A stretch of DNA of 64,000 nt from Ectobacillus funiculus (GCF_004138295.1 NZ_SCFM01000027.1:18928-82927), one strand, 5' to 3'. Numbered from the stretch's first letter, positions 29,970-38,251 are shown. Numbers and translations are program-made. The notes: a model not told the origin generated them from the sequence alone.

Positions 29970-30749
29970 ATGACGACAAATATTTTCTTTTGCGGCTATT
30001 CATATCATACACAGCAATTTCACTCCCAACATAAGTCCGGATTCCCAGTCTATCTGTTCCGCCTGCAAACGGAAGGGATTTGTGAAGTAGTTGTTAAAGG
30101 AAGACGAATGGAACTTAAGAAAGGAGACCTTCTGCTTATTCAACCAGGGGATCACTATGAATTATTCGTTAAAGAACGCCAAAACAGCGGAGACTACCAC
30201 TTAGCCTGTGAAGGGGCTTGGGTCGAAGAATGGTGGAATCGTTCCGCTAAACCAACAGTCTCCCGGATTGATCTTGACGAAAAGCTTCTCTCCCTCTGGC
30301 GCTATATCATTGTCGAAAAACGCAGGCCGCCGTCCCAGGAAAACGAAGAGCTTACGGAATACTTGCTTCGGTCGCTCTGTTTGTCTCTAGAGCGCACCAT
30401 CAACGAAACAGCTCCCTCCTTCAGTTATCCGTATACAGTAACACGAATGATGCGATATATTGAAGAACACGCTACGGCAGTATTTAAAGTTGAAGAAGTA
30501 GCGCAGCATGCCGGTCTCAGCGTCTCTCGATCCGTTCACCTATTTAAGAAAAGTGTTGGGAAGACAATGATGGAATATGCGCAAGAAGTCCGGCTATCAG
30601 CTGCAATGGAACGGATGAAATATACAACCATGACGCTTGAGCAGATAGCTGAAAGTTGCGGCTTTGGTGCCTATCCTTATTTTCACAAGGTATTTAAGAA
30701 AAAATATGGCGTAGCCCCTGGAGCTTATAGACGTCTCAACTTAGACTGA
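29970..30749 (+). CDS. AraC family transcriptional regulator
   Basis: 259 residues behind AAGGAG. The N-terminal cupin domain (about 1-100; VVVKGRRMELKKGDLLLIQPGDHYELFV) likely binds the inducer. The C-terminal double helix-turn-helix (about 160-255) has VEEVAQHAGLSVSRSVHLFKKSVG and LEQIAESCGFGAYPYFHKVFKKKYGVAPGAYR. The divergent sugar isomerase/oxidoreductase operon is its probable target. Confidence 0.9.
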   Translation: MTTNIFFCGYSYHTQQFHSQHKSGFPVYLFRLQTEGICEVVVKGRRMELKKGDLLLIQPGDHYELFVKERQNSGDYHLACEGAWVEEWWNRSAKPTVSRIDLDEKLLSLWRYIIVEKRRPPSQENEELTEYLLRSLCLSLERTINETAPSFSYPYTVTRMMRYIEEHATAVFKVEEVAQHAGLSVSRSVHLFKKSVGKTMMEYAQEVRLSAAMERMKYTTMTLEQIAESCGFGAYPYFHKVFKKKYGVAPGAYRRLNLD

Positions 30750-30958
30750 GTATTGTCCAAGTTACTATTTCATGCTCTTTAGCAAGGCTGATTCAGAAAC
30801 GTAATCGTCGTACGCTTTATACCAGCCTTCCCCACCGATCAGAAATCATTTGTAATTCTGTTAAATTTTGTTTACCTTTTCCCCATTTTCTTTATATAAT
30901 ATATAGTCAAAATCGAGTTGCAACAGAAAAACGGTTTCAGAGCCATGGGGGATTTAAA

Positions 30959-31561
30959 ATGCTAAAAAGAAGTATCTTTTATATAGCCGGAATGATAATT
31001 GCCTGTACGGGTGTAGATTTGGTCATCAAAGTAAATATTGGCGCAGGTCCGTGGGATGCCTTTTATGCGGGAACTTCCGAAAAAATAGGACTCTCTATCG
31101 GAACATGCGTGATTATCGGACAAATTGTATTTTTACTGATTAACAGTTTGCTATTAAGAAAGCGGCCAGCCTTTGAATCCGCTATCACTATTATTTTATG
31201 GGGACTTATTCTTGATTTTTGCATGAAATTTCTACTCAAAAATGTCTATCTTGCCAATTTACCTTTATTATCAAGATGGCTAGTTTTCTTGGCGGGAGTG
31301 ATCTTCATCGGGATCGGAATCGGGGTTTATCTAACCTCTAGGTTCCCCTCCATGCCATATGATGGAACGATGTTAGCTATTGTGGAACGTTTCCGTTTAA
31401 ACATGAACTTTTCAAGAACAATCCTTGAGGGAGCAGGATTGCTTGCTGCTTACTTCATAGGCGGACCTGTTGGACTGGGCAGCGTTGTGTTTGTGTTCTT
31501 CCTAGGTGCCTTTATTCAAATTTGTAGTCGAGGAGCCGAAAAGCTGCTGCTAAAATCATAA
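30959..31561 (+). CDS. YczE/YyaS/YitT-family membrane protein
   Basis: 200 residues with five or six hydrophobic helices. It starts MLKRSIFYIAGMIIACTGVDLVIKVNIGAGPWDAFYAGTSE; the GAGPWDAF loop and a later FPSMPYDGTML are typical of the YczE group. In B. subtilis, YczE is linked to surfactin/bacillaene production by an unknown mechanism. A ribosome-binding region GGGGGA lies upstream. It is monocistronic with a strong terminator downstream. Confidence 0.82.
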   Translation: MLKRSIFYIAGMIIACTGVDLVIKVNIGAGPWDAFYAGTSEKIGLSIGTCVIIGQIVFLLINSLLLRKRPAFESAITIILWGLILDFCMKFLLKNVYLANLPLLSRWLVFLAGVIFIGIGIGVYLTSRFPSMPYDGTMLAIVERFRLNMNFSRTILEGAGLLAAYFIGGPVGLGSVVFVFFLGAFIQICSRGAEKLLLKS

Positions 31562-31656
31562 GTTTGCAAAAACTTATCCATTTGGGCTATACGAAGACTC
31601 ATTGCAAAGTGAAGTTAACTCTTTTCTACAATGAATCAAGGGGTCTATATAAAATA

Positions 31657-31692
31657 TCTCTCCTAAAGAAACATAGGAGAGATATTTTTGTA
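31657..31692 (+). terminator. Terminator
   Basis: AAATATCTCTCCTA - AAGAAACA - TAGGAGAGATATTTTTG. The adjacent repeat copy begins at the end of the T tract. Confidence 0.9.
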
Positions 31693-31823
31693 AAGAAAAC
31701 TCGTTGATTGGCAAGCCCTGCCCTTGGGCGAAGACAGAGGCGTAGTTGCACTTACACTGTGTTCCTAAAATTTCTGACTACGTCGAATCACTTCTGGCTA
31801 GAAATTTATACTTTCCTATAGTG
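31691..31823 (+). repeat. 140-bp interspersed repeat, copy 5 (first of tandem pair)
   Basis: It starts TAAAGAAAACTCGTTGATTG. The stem arms ACTGTG and TATAGT pair through G-T wobbles, which are stable in RNA rather than DNA. Its end runs directly into copy 6 with the junction AGTGTAAAGAAAACTCG. Confidence 0.93.
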
Positions 31824-31958
31824 TAAAGAAAACTCGTCGATTGGCAAGCCCTGCCTTTGGGCGAAGACAGAGGCGTAGTTGCACTTACACTGTGTTCCTA
31901 AAATTTCCGGCTACATCAAACTCACTTCTAGCTGGAAATTGATACGTTTCTGCAGTAC
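31824..31958 (+). repeat. 140-bp interspersed repeat, copy 6 (second of tandem pair)
   Basis: A direct repeat of copy 5. The 3' part has diverged (GCTACATCAAA instead of GCTACGTCGAA; GAAATTGATACGTTTCTGCAG at the end), a variant shared in part with copy 2 at 20 kb. Confidence 0.92.
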
Positions 31959-31969
31959 GCAGAAATCTA

Positions 31970-33004
31970 TCAGCTTCGTTGTTTATCTAACACATCATCC
32001 ATACACATCAAAATCAGCTTGTCTTGATTCACATCCAGCCAATCGGCTCTTCTGACAGCTTCATACACATATTTTTGGACAGTCTCAACCGGGTCAATCC
32101 CATCCCAATGGCGACCGAGAAAGTGGAGAAACACATCGAGTCTCCGAAGCTGGATGAGAAGCGGTATCATCGCTATTTCCGCTGCAGTCAGCTTCATAAC
32201 ACTGCCATATCCTGATAAAAGAGCATCAATTTTTGTCCAGATTATCGCCTCATCCTGACCTGGGCGAATACAATCAGCTAAACAAACCGCCAGTTCCATC
32301 ACCCGCAAATCATTTGTGACAAATTCAAAATCTAAAACTGCCGAGACTTCGCCCGCTTCATTCACTAGAATGTTAGAGCCGTTCAAGTCACCGTGAACAA
32401 GTTGGTGCGGCAGTTGCTTAAGCATAGGAATACTCTCCTGAAACACCGTAAGCTGCTTAGAAATATAGAGCAGTTCAGCAGCCTGCGCTGTAAATTCAGC
32501 TGGAGGATTCATACAAAAACGTATTACCTCTTGCAGGGAACAGCGGGGATGGGTGTTCTCAATTTCATAATATGGTCTATAAACCGGAGCTTGATTTACT
32601 CCTACCTTTGCTAAAAACCGGGTTAATTGACCGGTTGTCCATCCAAAGGAACGGAGCTGAGCCGGGTCATCGAGCGTTGGATTGACACCATCTAAGAAAC
32701 GGAATAATCCAGCAATCTTGCCGTCCTTCGTTCTCACAACCGTATCTCCTTCTGGCGTCATGATTGGCTCAGGTATACCAAACAAAAGCGGCAATTCCTT
32801 TAAGGCGAGTAGTACACTATGTTCATACCACACCTTATCCTCATCCTGGTGAGTTTCGTAAATACGCAGCACATACCGCTCATCCTGCACCTCTACAAAT
32901 CGGGTCGTATTGTTTGCACCAGTCCCCCCTTCCCATGTTCTCCAGCTGCCCTTAGGGAAAAACCTGACAAGAATCTCGTCTATATATGCTTGCTCTTGTT
33001 TCAA
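31970..33004 (-). CDS. Aminoglycoside phosphotransferase-family kinase (APH fold)
   Basis: About 344 residues from a TTG at 33004 (AAAGGAAG upstream); the frame is open to another TTG at 33034. It is protein-kinase-like: the catalytic loop HGDLNGSNILV with Asp, and the metal loop VLDFEFVTNDLR. The N-lobe has GGTGANNTTRFVEV and YVLRIYETHQDEDKV with the likely ATP-binding Lys/Arg region. The family phosphorylates small molecules such as aminoglycosides, choline, homoserine and sugars. Resistance cannot be inferred. Repeats lie directly downstream. Confidence 0.83.
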   Translation of the reverse strand: MKQEQAYIDEILVRFFPKGSWRTWEGGTGANNTTRFVEVQDERYVLRIYETHQDEDKVWYEHSVLLALKELPLLFGIPEPIMTPEGDTVVRTKDGKIAGLFRFLDGVNPTLDDPAQLRSFGWTTGQLTRFLAKVGVNQAPVYRPYYEIENTHPRCSLQEVIRFCMNPPAEFTAQAAELLYISKQLTVFQESIPMLKQLPHQLVHGDLNGSNILVNEAGEVSAVLDFEFVTNDLRVMELAVCLADCIRPGQDEAIIWTKIDALLSGYGSVMKLTAAEIAMIPLLIQLRRLDVFLHFLGRHWDGIDPVETVQKYVYEAVRRADWLDVNQDKLILMCMDDVLDKQRS

Positions 33005-33178
33005 TCCTTCCGCTTCCTTTCCATGTTTCCACAATCTATATTTGAAGCAAGTCTAGCATTTTACAGAAGAAAATACTATCCATACATATATTTTCATATA
33101 TCGGAGGAAACAAGGCGGCAAGCATGGAATATGTACGTGCTTACCGATTTTAATTCCTTCAAATGAGGTGACCTTAAG

Positions 33179-34357
33179 ATGCAAATTCGCCAGTTAACGG
33201 ATCAGGAATTTGATGAACGTGTGGAATTATCAATGTATGCTTTTCAATATGAGCTAACGGCTGAGGAAATGACTGAAGCAAGATCCCGCTTTAAGCCAGA
33301 AGAAACATGGGGAGTATTCATCCAAAATCGATTAGCAGCCCAGTTAACATTAATCCCGCTGCAAATCTATCTACATGGAAAAACATTCTCTATGGGAGGC
33401 ATTGCCAGTGTTTCCACCTGGCCAGAATTTCGCCGGCAAGGTTTGGTTGCGCGCTTGCTTACGCATGCAATGGAACTGATGAAAGAAAATGGGCAGACCA
33501 TTTCCTTTCTCACACCGTTTGCATTTGATTTTTACCGCAAATACGGCTGGGAAACATATATTGATTATAAAAGATATGAAATAGAAACGGCGTTGTTTCC
33601 AAAAAGAAAGGAAACAGGAGGCCATGTCGAGCAGCATACAGGGAATATTGAGCTACTTAGCGGAATATATGAAGAGTACGCTTCCCGTTATAACGGTACA
33701 TTGCGGCGTACGAAGGAATGGTGGGAAACCTCGGTACTTCGCCGAAAAAAAGGTCATGCAGCTGCTTATTTTCAAGAAAATGGAACTCCTAGCGGATACG
33801 TGCTTTATCAGGTGAAGCAGCGAGAGCTGACCATTCATGAATTCGTTTTTCTCAATGAAGAAGCGCGACAAGGGCTTTGGACGTTCTTAGCTAACCATGA
33901 TTCTATGGTAGATAAGGCAATAGTAACTGCACCTATGGATGATGCGCTTCCTTTCTTGCTGCCGAATCCACGCATCAAACAGGAAATTGTTCCTTATTTT
34001 ATGGCACGAATTGTAGATGTAAAGTCATTTTTAGAGCAATATCCATTCCAATCATCTCACACTGCCTCAAAATGGATAATGGACATAAAGGATGAACATG
34101 CACCTTGGAATAATGGTCATTGGCACATAACAATGAATGAAAATGGGCAGGCTGCGGTGAATAGATGGGAACATCAACCAAAGGAAAACTTACCTATTTT
34201 AAGCTGTGATATCCAGACACTCACAGCTATAATGACCGGCTACCAAAGACCAAAAGATTTGCATCGCTACGGCAGACTCGGCGGAAAGGAAGAACAAATT
34301 GCACAGCTAGAATCTATCATTCCTGTTACAACGACTTATTTGCTCGACTTTTTTTAA
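33179..34357 (+). CDS. Eis-like GNAT N-acetyltransferase
   Basis: 392 residues behind GAGGTGA. It has three parts as in Eis. The first is a GNAT domain (about 1-150) with the acetyl-CoA loop VSTWPEFRRQGLVARLLTHA and FLTPFAFDFYRKYGWE. The second is a degenerate GNAT domain (150-280). The third is an SCP2-like C-terminal region ending in the carboxylate Phe (TYLLDFF) that acts as general base in Eis. Eis enzymes acetylate amines, including aminoglycosides, at several positions; the real substrate is unknown. A hairpin follows. Confidence 0.87.
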   Translation: MQIRQLTDQEFDERVELSMYAFQYELTAEEMTEARSRFKPEETWGVFIQNRLAAQLTLIPLQIYLHGKTFSMGGIASVSTWPEFRRQGLVARLLTHAMELMKENGQTISFLTPFAFDFYRKYGWETYIDYKRYEIETALFPKRKETGGHVEQHTGNIELLSGIYEEYASRYNGTLRRTKEWWETSVLRRKKGHAAAYFQENGTPSGYVLYQVKQRELTIHEFVFLNEEARQGLWTFLANHDSMVDKAIVTAPMDDALPFLLPNPRIKQEIVPYFMARIVDVKSFLEQYPFQSSHTASKWIMDIKDEHAPWNNGHWHITMNENGQAAVNRWEHQPKENLPILSCDIQTLTAIMTGYQRPKDLHRYGRLGGKEEQIAQLESIIPVTTTYLLDFF

Positions 34358-34404
34358 TGCTGCACAACAGGCGAATGACGAAAATGAGGAATTAAGATGA
34401 ATTT

Positions 34405-34475
34405 GGGTCCGATGCAAAGCAACCGGACCCAAGCTACGGAATCTTCCCTTTAGGCAGGGAAAGGATAGCACTAAA
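34405..34475 (+). ncRNA. Two stacked hairpins after the Eis-like gene, possible structured RNA
   Basis: TTGGGTCCG - twelve bases - CGGACCCAA is a 9-bp perfect stem with loop ATGCAAAGCAAC. It is followed by CTTCCCTTTAGGCAGGGAAAG. The loop and flank CCGATGCAAAGCAACCGG recall the P3 arm of S-box (SAM-I) leaders, but the rest of that motif is not clear and no plus-strand gene follows. It may be only the 3' end of the acetyltransferase mRNA. Confidence 0.35.
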
Positions 34476-34477
34476 AA

Positions 34478-34505
34478 GGCAGGAAACAGAATCCCTGCCT
34501 TATCA
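34478..34505 (-). terminator. Terminator of the small gene at 34513
   Basis: On the minus strand AAGGCAGG - GATTCTGTTT - CCTGCCTTTTTAG. Confidence 0.8.
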
Positions 34506-34512
34506 TACTGAG

Positions 34513-34662
34513 CTACTTTCCTTGCTTTACATTCCCTTGCTTTGTGGATGTTTTTTCTGAAGCAGCAGCCTTAGAAAATTCATTGCTCGTCATATTTTCA
34601 ATAGCCTGCCCTGCTGTCGCTGTAAAGTTCAGTTTGTGCTCTGGAATTCGTTGTCTGTTCAT
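34513..34662 (-). CDS. Small hydrophilic hypothetical protein
   Basis: 49 residues from the second ATG (34662), eight bases after GGGGG; the first ATG is too close to it. The product is polar and Lys/Gln/Ser/Thr-rich with a short helix (ATAGQAIENMTSNEFSKAA). It has the look of a minor spore protein of Bacillaceae, but I do not recognise it. It has its own terminator. Confidence 0.6.
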   Translation of the reverse strand: MNRQRIPEHKLNFTATAGQAIENMTSNEFSKAAASEKTSTKQGNVKQGK

Positions 34663-34763
34663 AGTCATTGCCCCCTTTTCCCTCCTTATTTTTTTCTTAT
34701 CCTATAGATACATACCTTACACTTTTTGTCTGAACATAATAGACAGATACCAGACTAACTCAC

Positions 34764-35018
34764 TTATTCAGCAGGCGCATGTTCTACAGCAATTTGATAT
34801 GCAGCCAAAAGCGCTTCACTTTCTGAAGGATCAGAAATACCTACTAGGTACTGATTTCCTTCCTCTCCCTCAATTTTCATCACGATTGTTTCATCCGCAG
34901 CCGTTAAAAGTGCATAAGATTCATCATTCATGTCAAACAATGCTTCTACAGCAAAATCCTTCCGATTACCCCGATCATCTTCAACTGTAATATAATCCCT
35001 AGGTTCATCATGCATCAT
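34764..35018 (-). CDS. DUF1292 family protein (YrzB-like)
   Basis: 84 residues, acidic. It contains ITVEDDRGNRKDFAVEALFDMNDESYALLTAADE and EEGNQYLVGISDPSE, the beta-rich pattern of DUF1292 proteins, small conserved cytoplasmic proteins of Firmicutes with no known role. It is usually found next to yrrK/yrzL; here it is isolated, so it is perhaps a second paralogue. Confidence 0.82.
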   Translation of the reverse strand: MMHDEPRDYITVEDDRGNRKDFAVEALFDMNDESYALLTAADETIVMKIEGEEGNQYLVGISDPSESEALLAAYQIAVEHAPAE

Positions 35019-35139
35019 AACCTCTCACCTCACTAAAAGTACTTATGTATACTGTTCCCTTTGCCTTCAAAGGTTATAAGGTAATGAGGCAATCAGCATG
35101 CGCAACATGGGATTTTAGCTTACAAGCTACCATAAAGAG

Positions 35140-35633
35140 TTATCTCCAAAAGAAATAGTACCGTAATCGATACGCACAAATCTCCTTTGTCCAATTCCAT
35201 AAAATCCATTGATACTCCGGCAATACATCAAATCCGAGGCGAATCATATTATCCTCAAACAGGACTAAACCTTTAGAGCTACCACTTAGTTTTGCCATTG
35301 GCATATCCGCAATTAGTTTACTTACCTTTTCCTCATCATATTCCCACAGCCTTTTGGCCTTAGAGTCAGAGAAATCCTTATCACGTCGATATTTCTTTTC
35401 CATGTAATATTGATGAAAATACGGTGCGGTCTCGCGTGATGTACAGATAATCGCCTGTGCAAATTTTAATATCCGCACCACGTTCAGCAGCCTGTTGAAG
35501 TGCTGATTGCAATAAACGAACTCCTGACCTCATAATGAAGGCGGTTAGGATATAGATGGTAGAAGATCGCTCGATATATTGAACAACCGCTTCTCCCAAT
35601 CGGCTTGTATAAAGCTCTATCTTACGCATCCTG
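35140..35633 (-). pseudogene. Decayed gene with an N-terminal PLD/HKD-like domain
   Basis: Two overlapping minus-strand frames appear to be parts of one gene. The 5' part starts MRKIELYTSRLGEAVVQYI (ATG coupled to the end of the upstream pyrophosphohydrolase gene) and runs to AADIKICTGDYLYIT-like GADIKICTGDYLYIT, resembling the start of phospholipase D-like domains fused to helicases. There the frame breaks. A second frame continues to 35140 with RRDKDFSDSKAKRLWEYDEEKVSKL and does not look like PLD. A large internal deletion with frameshift explains this best. Confidence 0.5.
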
Positions 35634-35948
35634 TACCTCAACTAAAAAAATCCGCTCCCCAAATCCCCCACGCTCCTCAGCCTTCCGCTCCCGAATCCGC
35701 TCTACCTCTTCTATATCTGCGCCGTGACACTTTGCGAGCGCATGTATCACTTCCAGCAAATCCGCCAGTTCCTCCAGCGCACTCTCGTCATCGGATGCCT
35801 GCAAATACTCCGTCAGCTCCTCCTGACTTTTTTTCTTCAACTCCTGTATGTATTCACTTTTTTCTAATCTTCTTGTTGTACATGTTTTCCCTGCTCGCTC
35901 AATAACTGCTGGAATATGGTCTCGTACAAGTTTATTGTAAATTGGCAT
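35622..35948 (-). CDS. MazG-like nucleotide pyrophosphohydrolase
   Basis: 108 residues. It starts MPIYNKLVRDHIPAVIERAGK, then EYIQELKKKSQEELTEYL and SALEELADLLEVIHALAKCHG, giving the EExxE/ExxD helices of the all-alpha NTP pyrophosphatase superfamily (annotated as phosphoribosyl-ATP pyrophosphohydrolase-like). It likely hydrolyses a nucleotide for house-cleaning. It is distinct from hisE. Its 3' end overlaps the PLD-like pseudogene, so the two formed an operon. Confidence 0.85.
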   Translation of the reverse strand: MPIYNKLVRDHIPAVIERAGKTCTTRRLEKSEYIQELKKKSQEELTEYLQASDDESALEELADLLEVIHALAKCHGADIEEVERIRERKAEERGGFGERIFLVEVQDA

Positions 35949-36074
35949 GATTTTTCCTCTCCCCTTCGTCGATTTTCTAATTCTATCATACCAAAATCCC
36001 TATTTCTTACATATCATCATACAACCTAAATATTTTCCCATCTCCCCTCATATTCTTATAGAGAGGTGATTCCC

Positions 36075-36212
36075 ATGCTAAACAAACTCGTTATGATTGC
36101 AATTCTTTCCCTCCTCCTTGCTCTCACCTACAAGGCATGGAAGCAGGGCAACCCTTCCGCCGCCGGTGAAGGTGCGGCAGCTTGTGTTCCCTCTTTTATT
36201 TTTCATGCATAG
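36075..36212 (+). CDS. Small single-pass membrane protein
   Basis: 45 residues behind GAGAGGTGA. The N-terminal hydrophobic helix (LVMIAILSLLLALTY, residues 5-19) is followed by a polar stretch KAWKQGNPSAAGEGAAA. The function is unknown. It lies 38 bases upstream of the coiled-coil protein and may be co-transcribed with it. Confidence 0.5.
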   Translation: MLNKLVMIAILSLLLALTYKAWKQGNPSAAGEGAAACVPSFIFHA

Positions 36213-36250
36213 GATATTACAGCAAGTTAATGGAGAGGGGAGAAAAGAGA

Positions 36251-37021
36251 ATGGGAGTATTTATTAATCGAGATAATCATCCCAATATCTATAAAAATAA
36301 CCAAACCATTTATACGTCCAATCAAGAAATTGTACGGCGCAATGCTTTAACAGAGCTTATGAACGAACAGCAAAAAGCCACTATGGCACTTATCCAAGCA
36401 ATAGCTGAGCTTAATATACGTTATGAGCAGCTTGAAGAAAAGCAAAGCAATCAGTGGAATGATATTCAAAATCAAATGAACAGCCTTACCGCAAATAGCC
36501 GTCAGCGTGAAGCATTTGAAAGTCAGCTGATGCAGCAGTTACACAGATTAGAGGAAAAAAGTATTGGTCTACAATCGCTGTTGGAACATGAGGGTCAAGT
36601 CAAGCAATCACTCCTAGAGCAAGTGGATCTTCTACGTGAATCTAATCGCGAAATTGCAAGCCGCTTAGAGAAGAATGAGGCGACTAACGAGCAGCTCTCT
36701 TTGCAGTTAAACGAGCAGCTTGAGTTGCAAAAAGACGTCGTAGATACATTGACAAATCAGGAAGAAGTTCAAGCTGGAATGCTAAAGCGATTAGACAATC
36801 AAGAAGCATTAACGGAAAAAATCTCTCGTCAGCTCAATCATATCCGTTCTATTATTTTTGAAAGAACAAACTATTTAGCCACCAAACTTGAAGATGGCTA
36901 TAAATTAACGTCTTCCTATGTTTATAAATTCATGACAGGCTCTGATCAGCCATTAACCTTCTCCTTGATGAATAATAAAAAGAAGGAAAAGGAAAAGGAA
37001 AAACAAAAACATTCCGACTAA
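36251..37021 (+). CDS. Coiled-coil protein of unknown function
   Basis: 256 residues from the ATG at 36251 behind GGGGAG. After a short N-terminus (MGVFINRDNHPNIYKNNQTIY), residues ~30-200 are almost wholly helical with heptad-like Leu/Gln/Glu spacing (LMQQLHRLEEKSIGLQSLLEHEGQ; EQLSLQLNEQLELQKDV). A short globular part (RTNYLATKLEDGYKLTSSYVYKFM) and a Lys/Glu repeat tail (KKKEKEKEKQK) follow. Such proteins occur in B. cereus-like genomes, but I know no function. A terminator follows. Confidence 0.75.
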   Translation: MGVFINRDNHPNIYKNNQTIYTSNQEIVRRNALTELMNEQQKATMALIQAIAELNIRYEQLEEKQSNQWNDIQNQMNSLTANSRQREAFESQLMQQLHRLEEKSIGLQSLLEHEGQVKQSLLEQVDLLRESNREIASRLEKNEATNEQLSLQLNEQLELQKDVVDTLTNQEEVQAGMLKRLDNQEALTEKISRQLNHIRSIIFERTNYLATKLEDGYKLTSSYVYKFMTGSDQPLTFSLMNNKKKEKEKEKQKHSD

Positions 37022-37071
37022 AATCCTTAACACAACAGGGATTTAACTAAAACTATCGTCTATTATGAGAG

Positions 37072-37106
37072 AAAGGTAACAGTTTTTATAGCTGTTGCCT
37101 TTTTTA
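37072..37106 (+). terminator. Terminator
   Basis: AAAGGTAACAG - TTTTTATAG - CTGTTGCCTTTTTT after the coiled-coil gene. Confidence 0.88.
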
Positions 37107-37119
37107 ATGAAACTTATAA

Positions 37120-37473
37120 GAAAAGGCGTCCTATCTTGCTTATAAAAACATTCTTATTATTAGCGATAATATCATCCGACGGGGTGCAATCGGGACGTTA
37201 TTAGTGGGACTCACTTACGGTTTTTTCACAAATTGGGGATTTTTCAAGCAGAGATGGGTGGGGGTGAAATTTGTTCTTTATATGATCCAAACCATTGTTG
37301 GCATCTTTGTTGTGGACAAGCTGATGGTAGCAAATATAGAATTACTGGAAACCCAAAAAGAATTGGCTTTAAGCAATCCCGTTTTTCTTCAAAATCACGA
37401 GATCAGACAATATACTGTATTGTTTCAAGTTGCCGTCACGATTTTCATTATTTCATTTTTAAAACCTTGGTGA
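37120..37473 (+). pseudogene. N-terminally truncated membrane protein (DUF2269-like)
   Basis: The frame is open from 37120 without a start codon or ribosome binding site. It reads NIIRRGAIGTLLVGLTYGFF, then NWGFFKQRWVGVKFVLYMIQTIVGIF, and a final helix TVLFQVAVTIFIISFLKPW. The three helices and the G-rich turn resemble the second half of small DUF2269-type integral membrane proteins. The first helices are missing, so this is a 5'-truncated relic. The GTG at 37204 could start an 89-residue product, but it lacks a ribosome binding site. Confidence 0.5.
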
Positions 37474-37524
37474 AAGAGAAAACTTCCATTGCAATAAAAA
37501 ATTTCATTTAGTTGTTGCGAATAA

Positions 37525-37572
37525 AAACACTAAAAGCGTGGTTATGTACAATCTCGCTTTTAGTGTTTTTAT
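37525..37572. terminator. Strong bidirectional terminator
   Basis: AAAAACACTAAAAGCG - loop - CGCTTTTAGTGTTTTT, a 16-bp perfect stem with tracts on both sides. Confidence 0.92.
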
Positions 37573-37636
37573 CATTTCATTTTTGCTCTTTCTTCTTTTT
37601 TCACTATGACTGATAGTAATGCCGCTCCTTCCCTGC

Positions 37637-37748
37637 TCACATAGCGTACTTAAATAACCCAATTGCTACAAGATCCGCTAGTGCATGTGCAATCCATGAG
37701 GCATACACATTTCTTGTTTTAGTAAAAATGACTCCGAGCTTGCTGAAG
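37637..37748 (-). pseudogene. CPBP (Abi) intramembrane protease, C-terminal remnant
   Basis: A minus-strand frame ending at TGA (37637) reads FSKLGVIFTKTRNVYASWIAHALADLVAIG. The TRNVYASWIAHALAD segment matches motif 3 of CPBP proteases, where the second conserved His resides. Upstream the frame is lost. Only ~37 codons remain, next to the holin gene end. Confidence 0.65.
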
Positions 37749-37777
37749 ATACTAGCATCTCAGAACTTGTATATTCG

Positions 37778-38251
37778 TTAATTATCACGCTCTTCTCCTT
37801 TATCATTCAAGCGTTCTTCTAAATCCCTAAGGATTCTTTCAATGAACTTTGGAATTTTCACACCGCTTTGTTGCAGGTTTTCAATAATGGAAAGGGCTTC
37901 GTTCGCTGCATAAAACCAAATGGTAATATTTCGAATCATCCCTGATTCATTGAATATACCAAAAGGAGAATCATTTGCTATTAACACACTTGCACCTTCA
38001 AATAGGATTTTGTCAAATAGATGACTAACAATAATTGCAATAAATAGAAGTGCTTTTTTGAAAATTCCCCTCCACCCAATCCTGCGCGATACGTTTCCTA
38101 ATACAACTCCTTTGGCAAAGCCTGTGAAATAATCAATAATTACGAGCACACATAAAACCTTTAAGCTTTCGTCCCATGCACCAAATAACCATAAGCCGGC
38201 TTCCCCTAGCCATGCTGCAACTGGCGCAAAATTGATGCCTTGTAGATACAC
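37778..38251 (-). CDS. Phage-type holin (TcdE/holin_4 family)
   Basis: 157 residues from a GTG at 38251 with AAGGAGG six bases upstream; the frame runs back much further, but that part is the shadow of the PTS gene. Three hydrophobic segments and the patterns LKVLCVLVIIDYFTGFAKGVVLG and SRRIGWRGIFKKALLFIAIIVSHLFD are characteristic of holin family 4 (phage lysis and toxin-release holins). The C-terminus is charged (ERILRDLEERLNDKGEERDN). No endolysin or other phage gene is nearby. Confidence 0.85.
   Translation of the reverse strand: MYLQGINFAPVAAWLGEAGLWLFGAWDESLKVLCVLVIIDYFTGFAKGVVLGNVSRRIGWRGIFKKALLFIAIIVSHLFDKILFEGASVLIANDSPFGIFNESGMIRNITIWFYAANEALSIIENLQQSGVKIPKFIERILRDLEERLNDKGEERDN

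Larger units (their letters stand above)
31562..31969. other. Gap holding a tandem pair of repeats
   Basis: It has the terminator at 31657-31692, then two direct copies of the interspersed repeat (31691-31823 and 31824-31958). No gene. Confidence 0.8.

Noticed and set aside
34405..34440. Cyclic di-GMP-I riboswitch, because of GATGCAAAGC followed by CCGG
   Set aside because: The flanking conserved parts of the c-di-GMP aptamer are absent; the match is limited to a loop.
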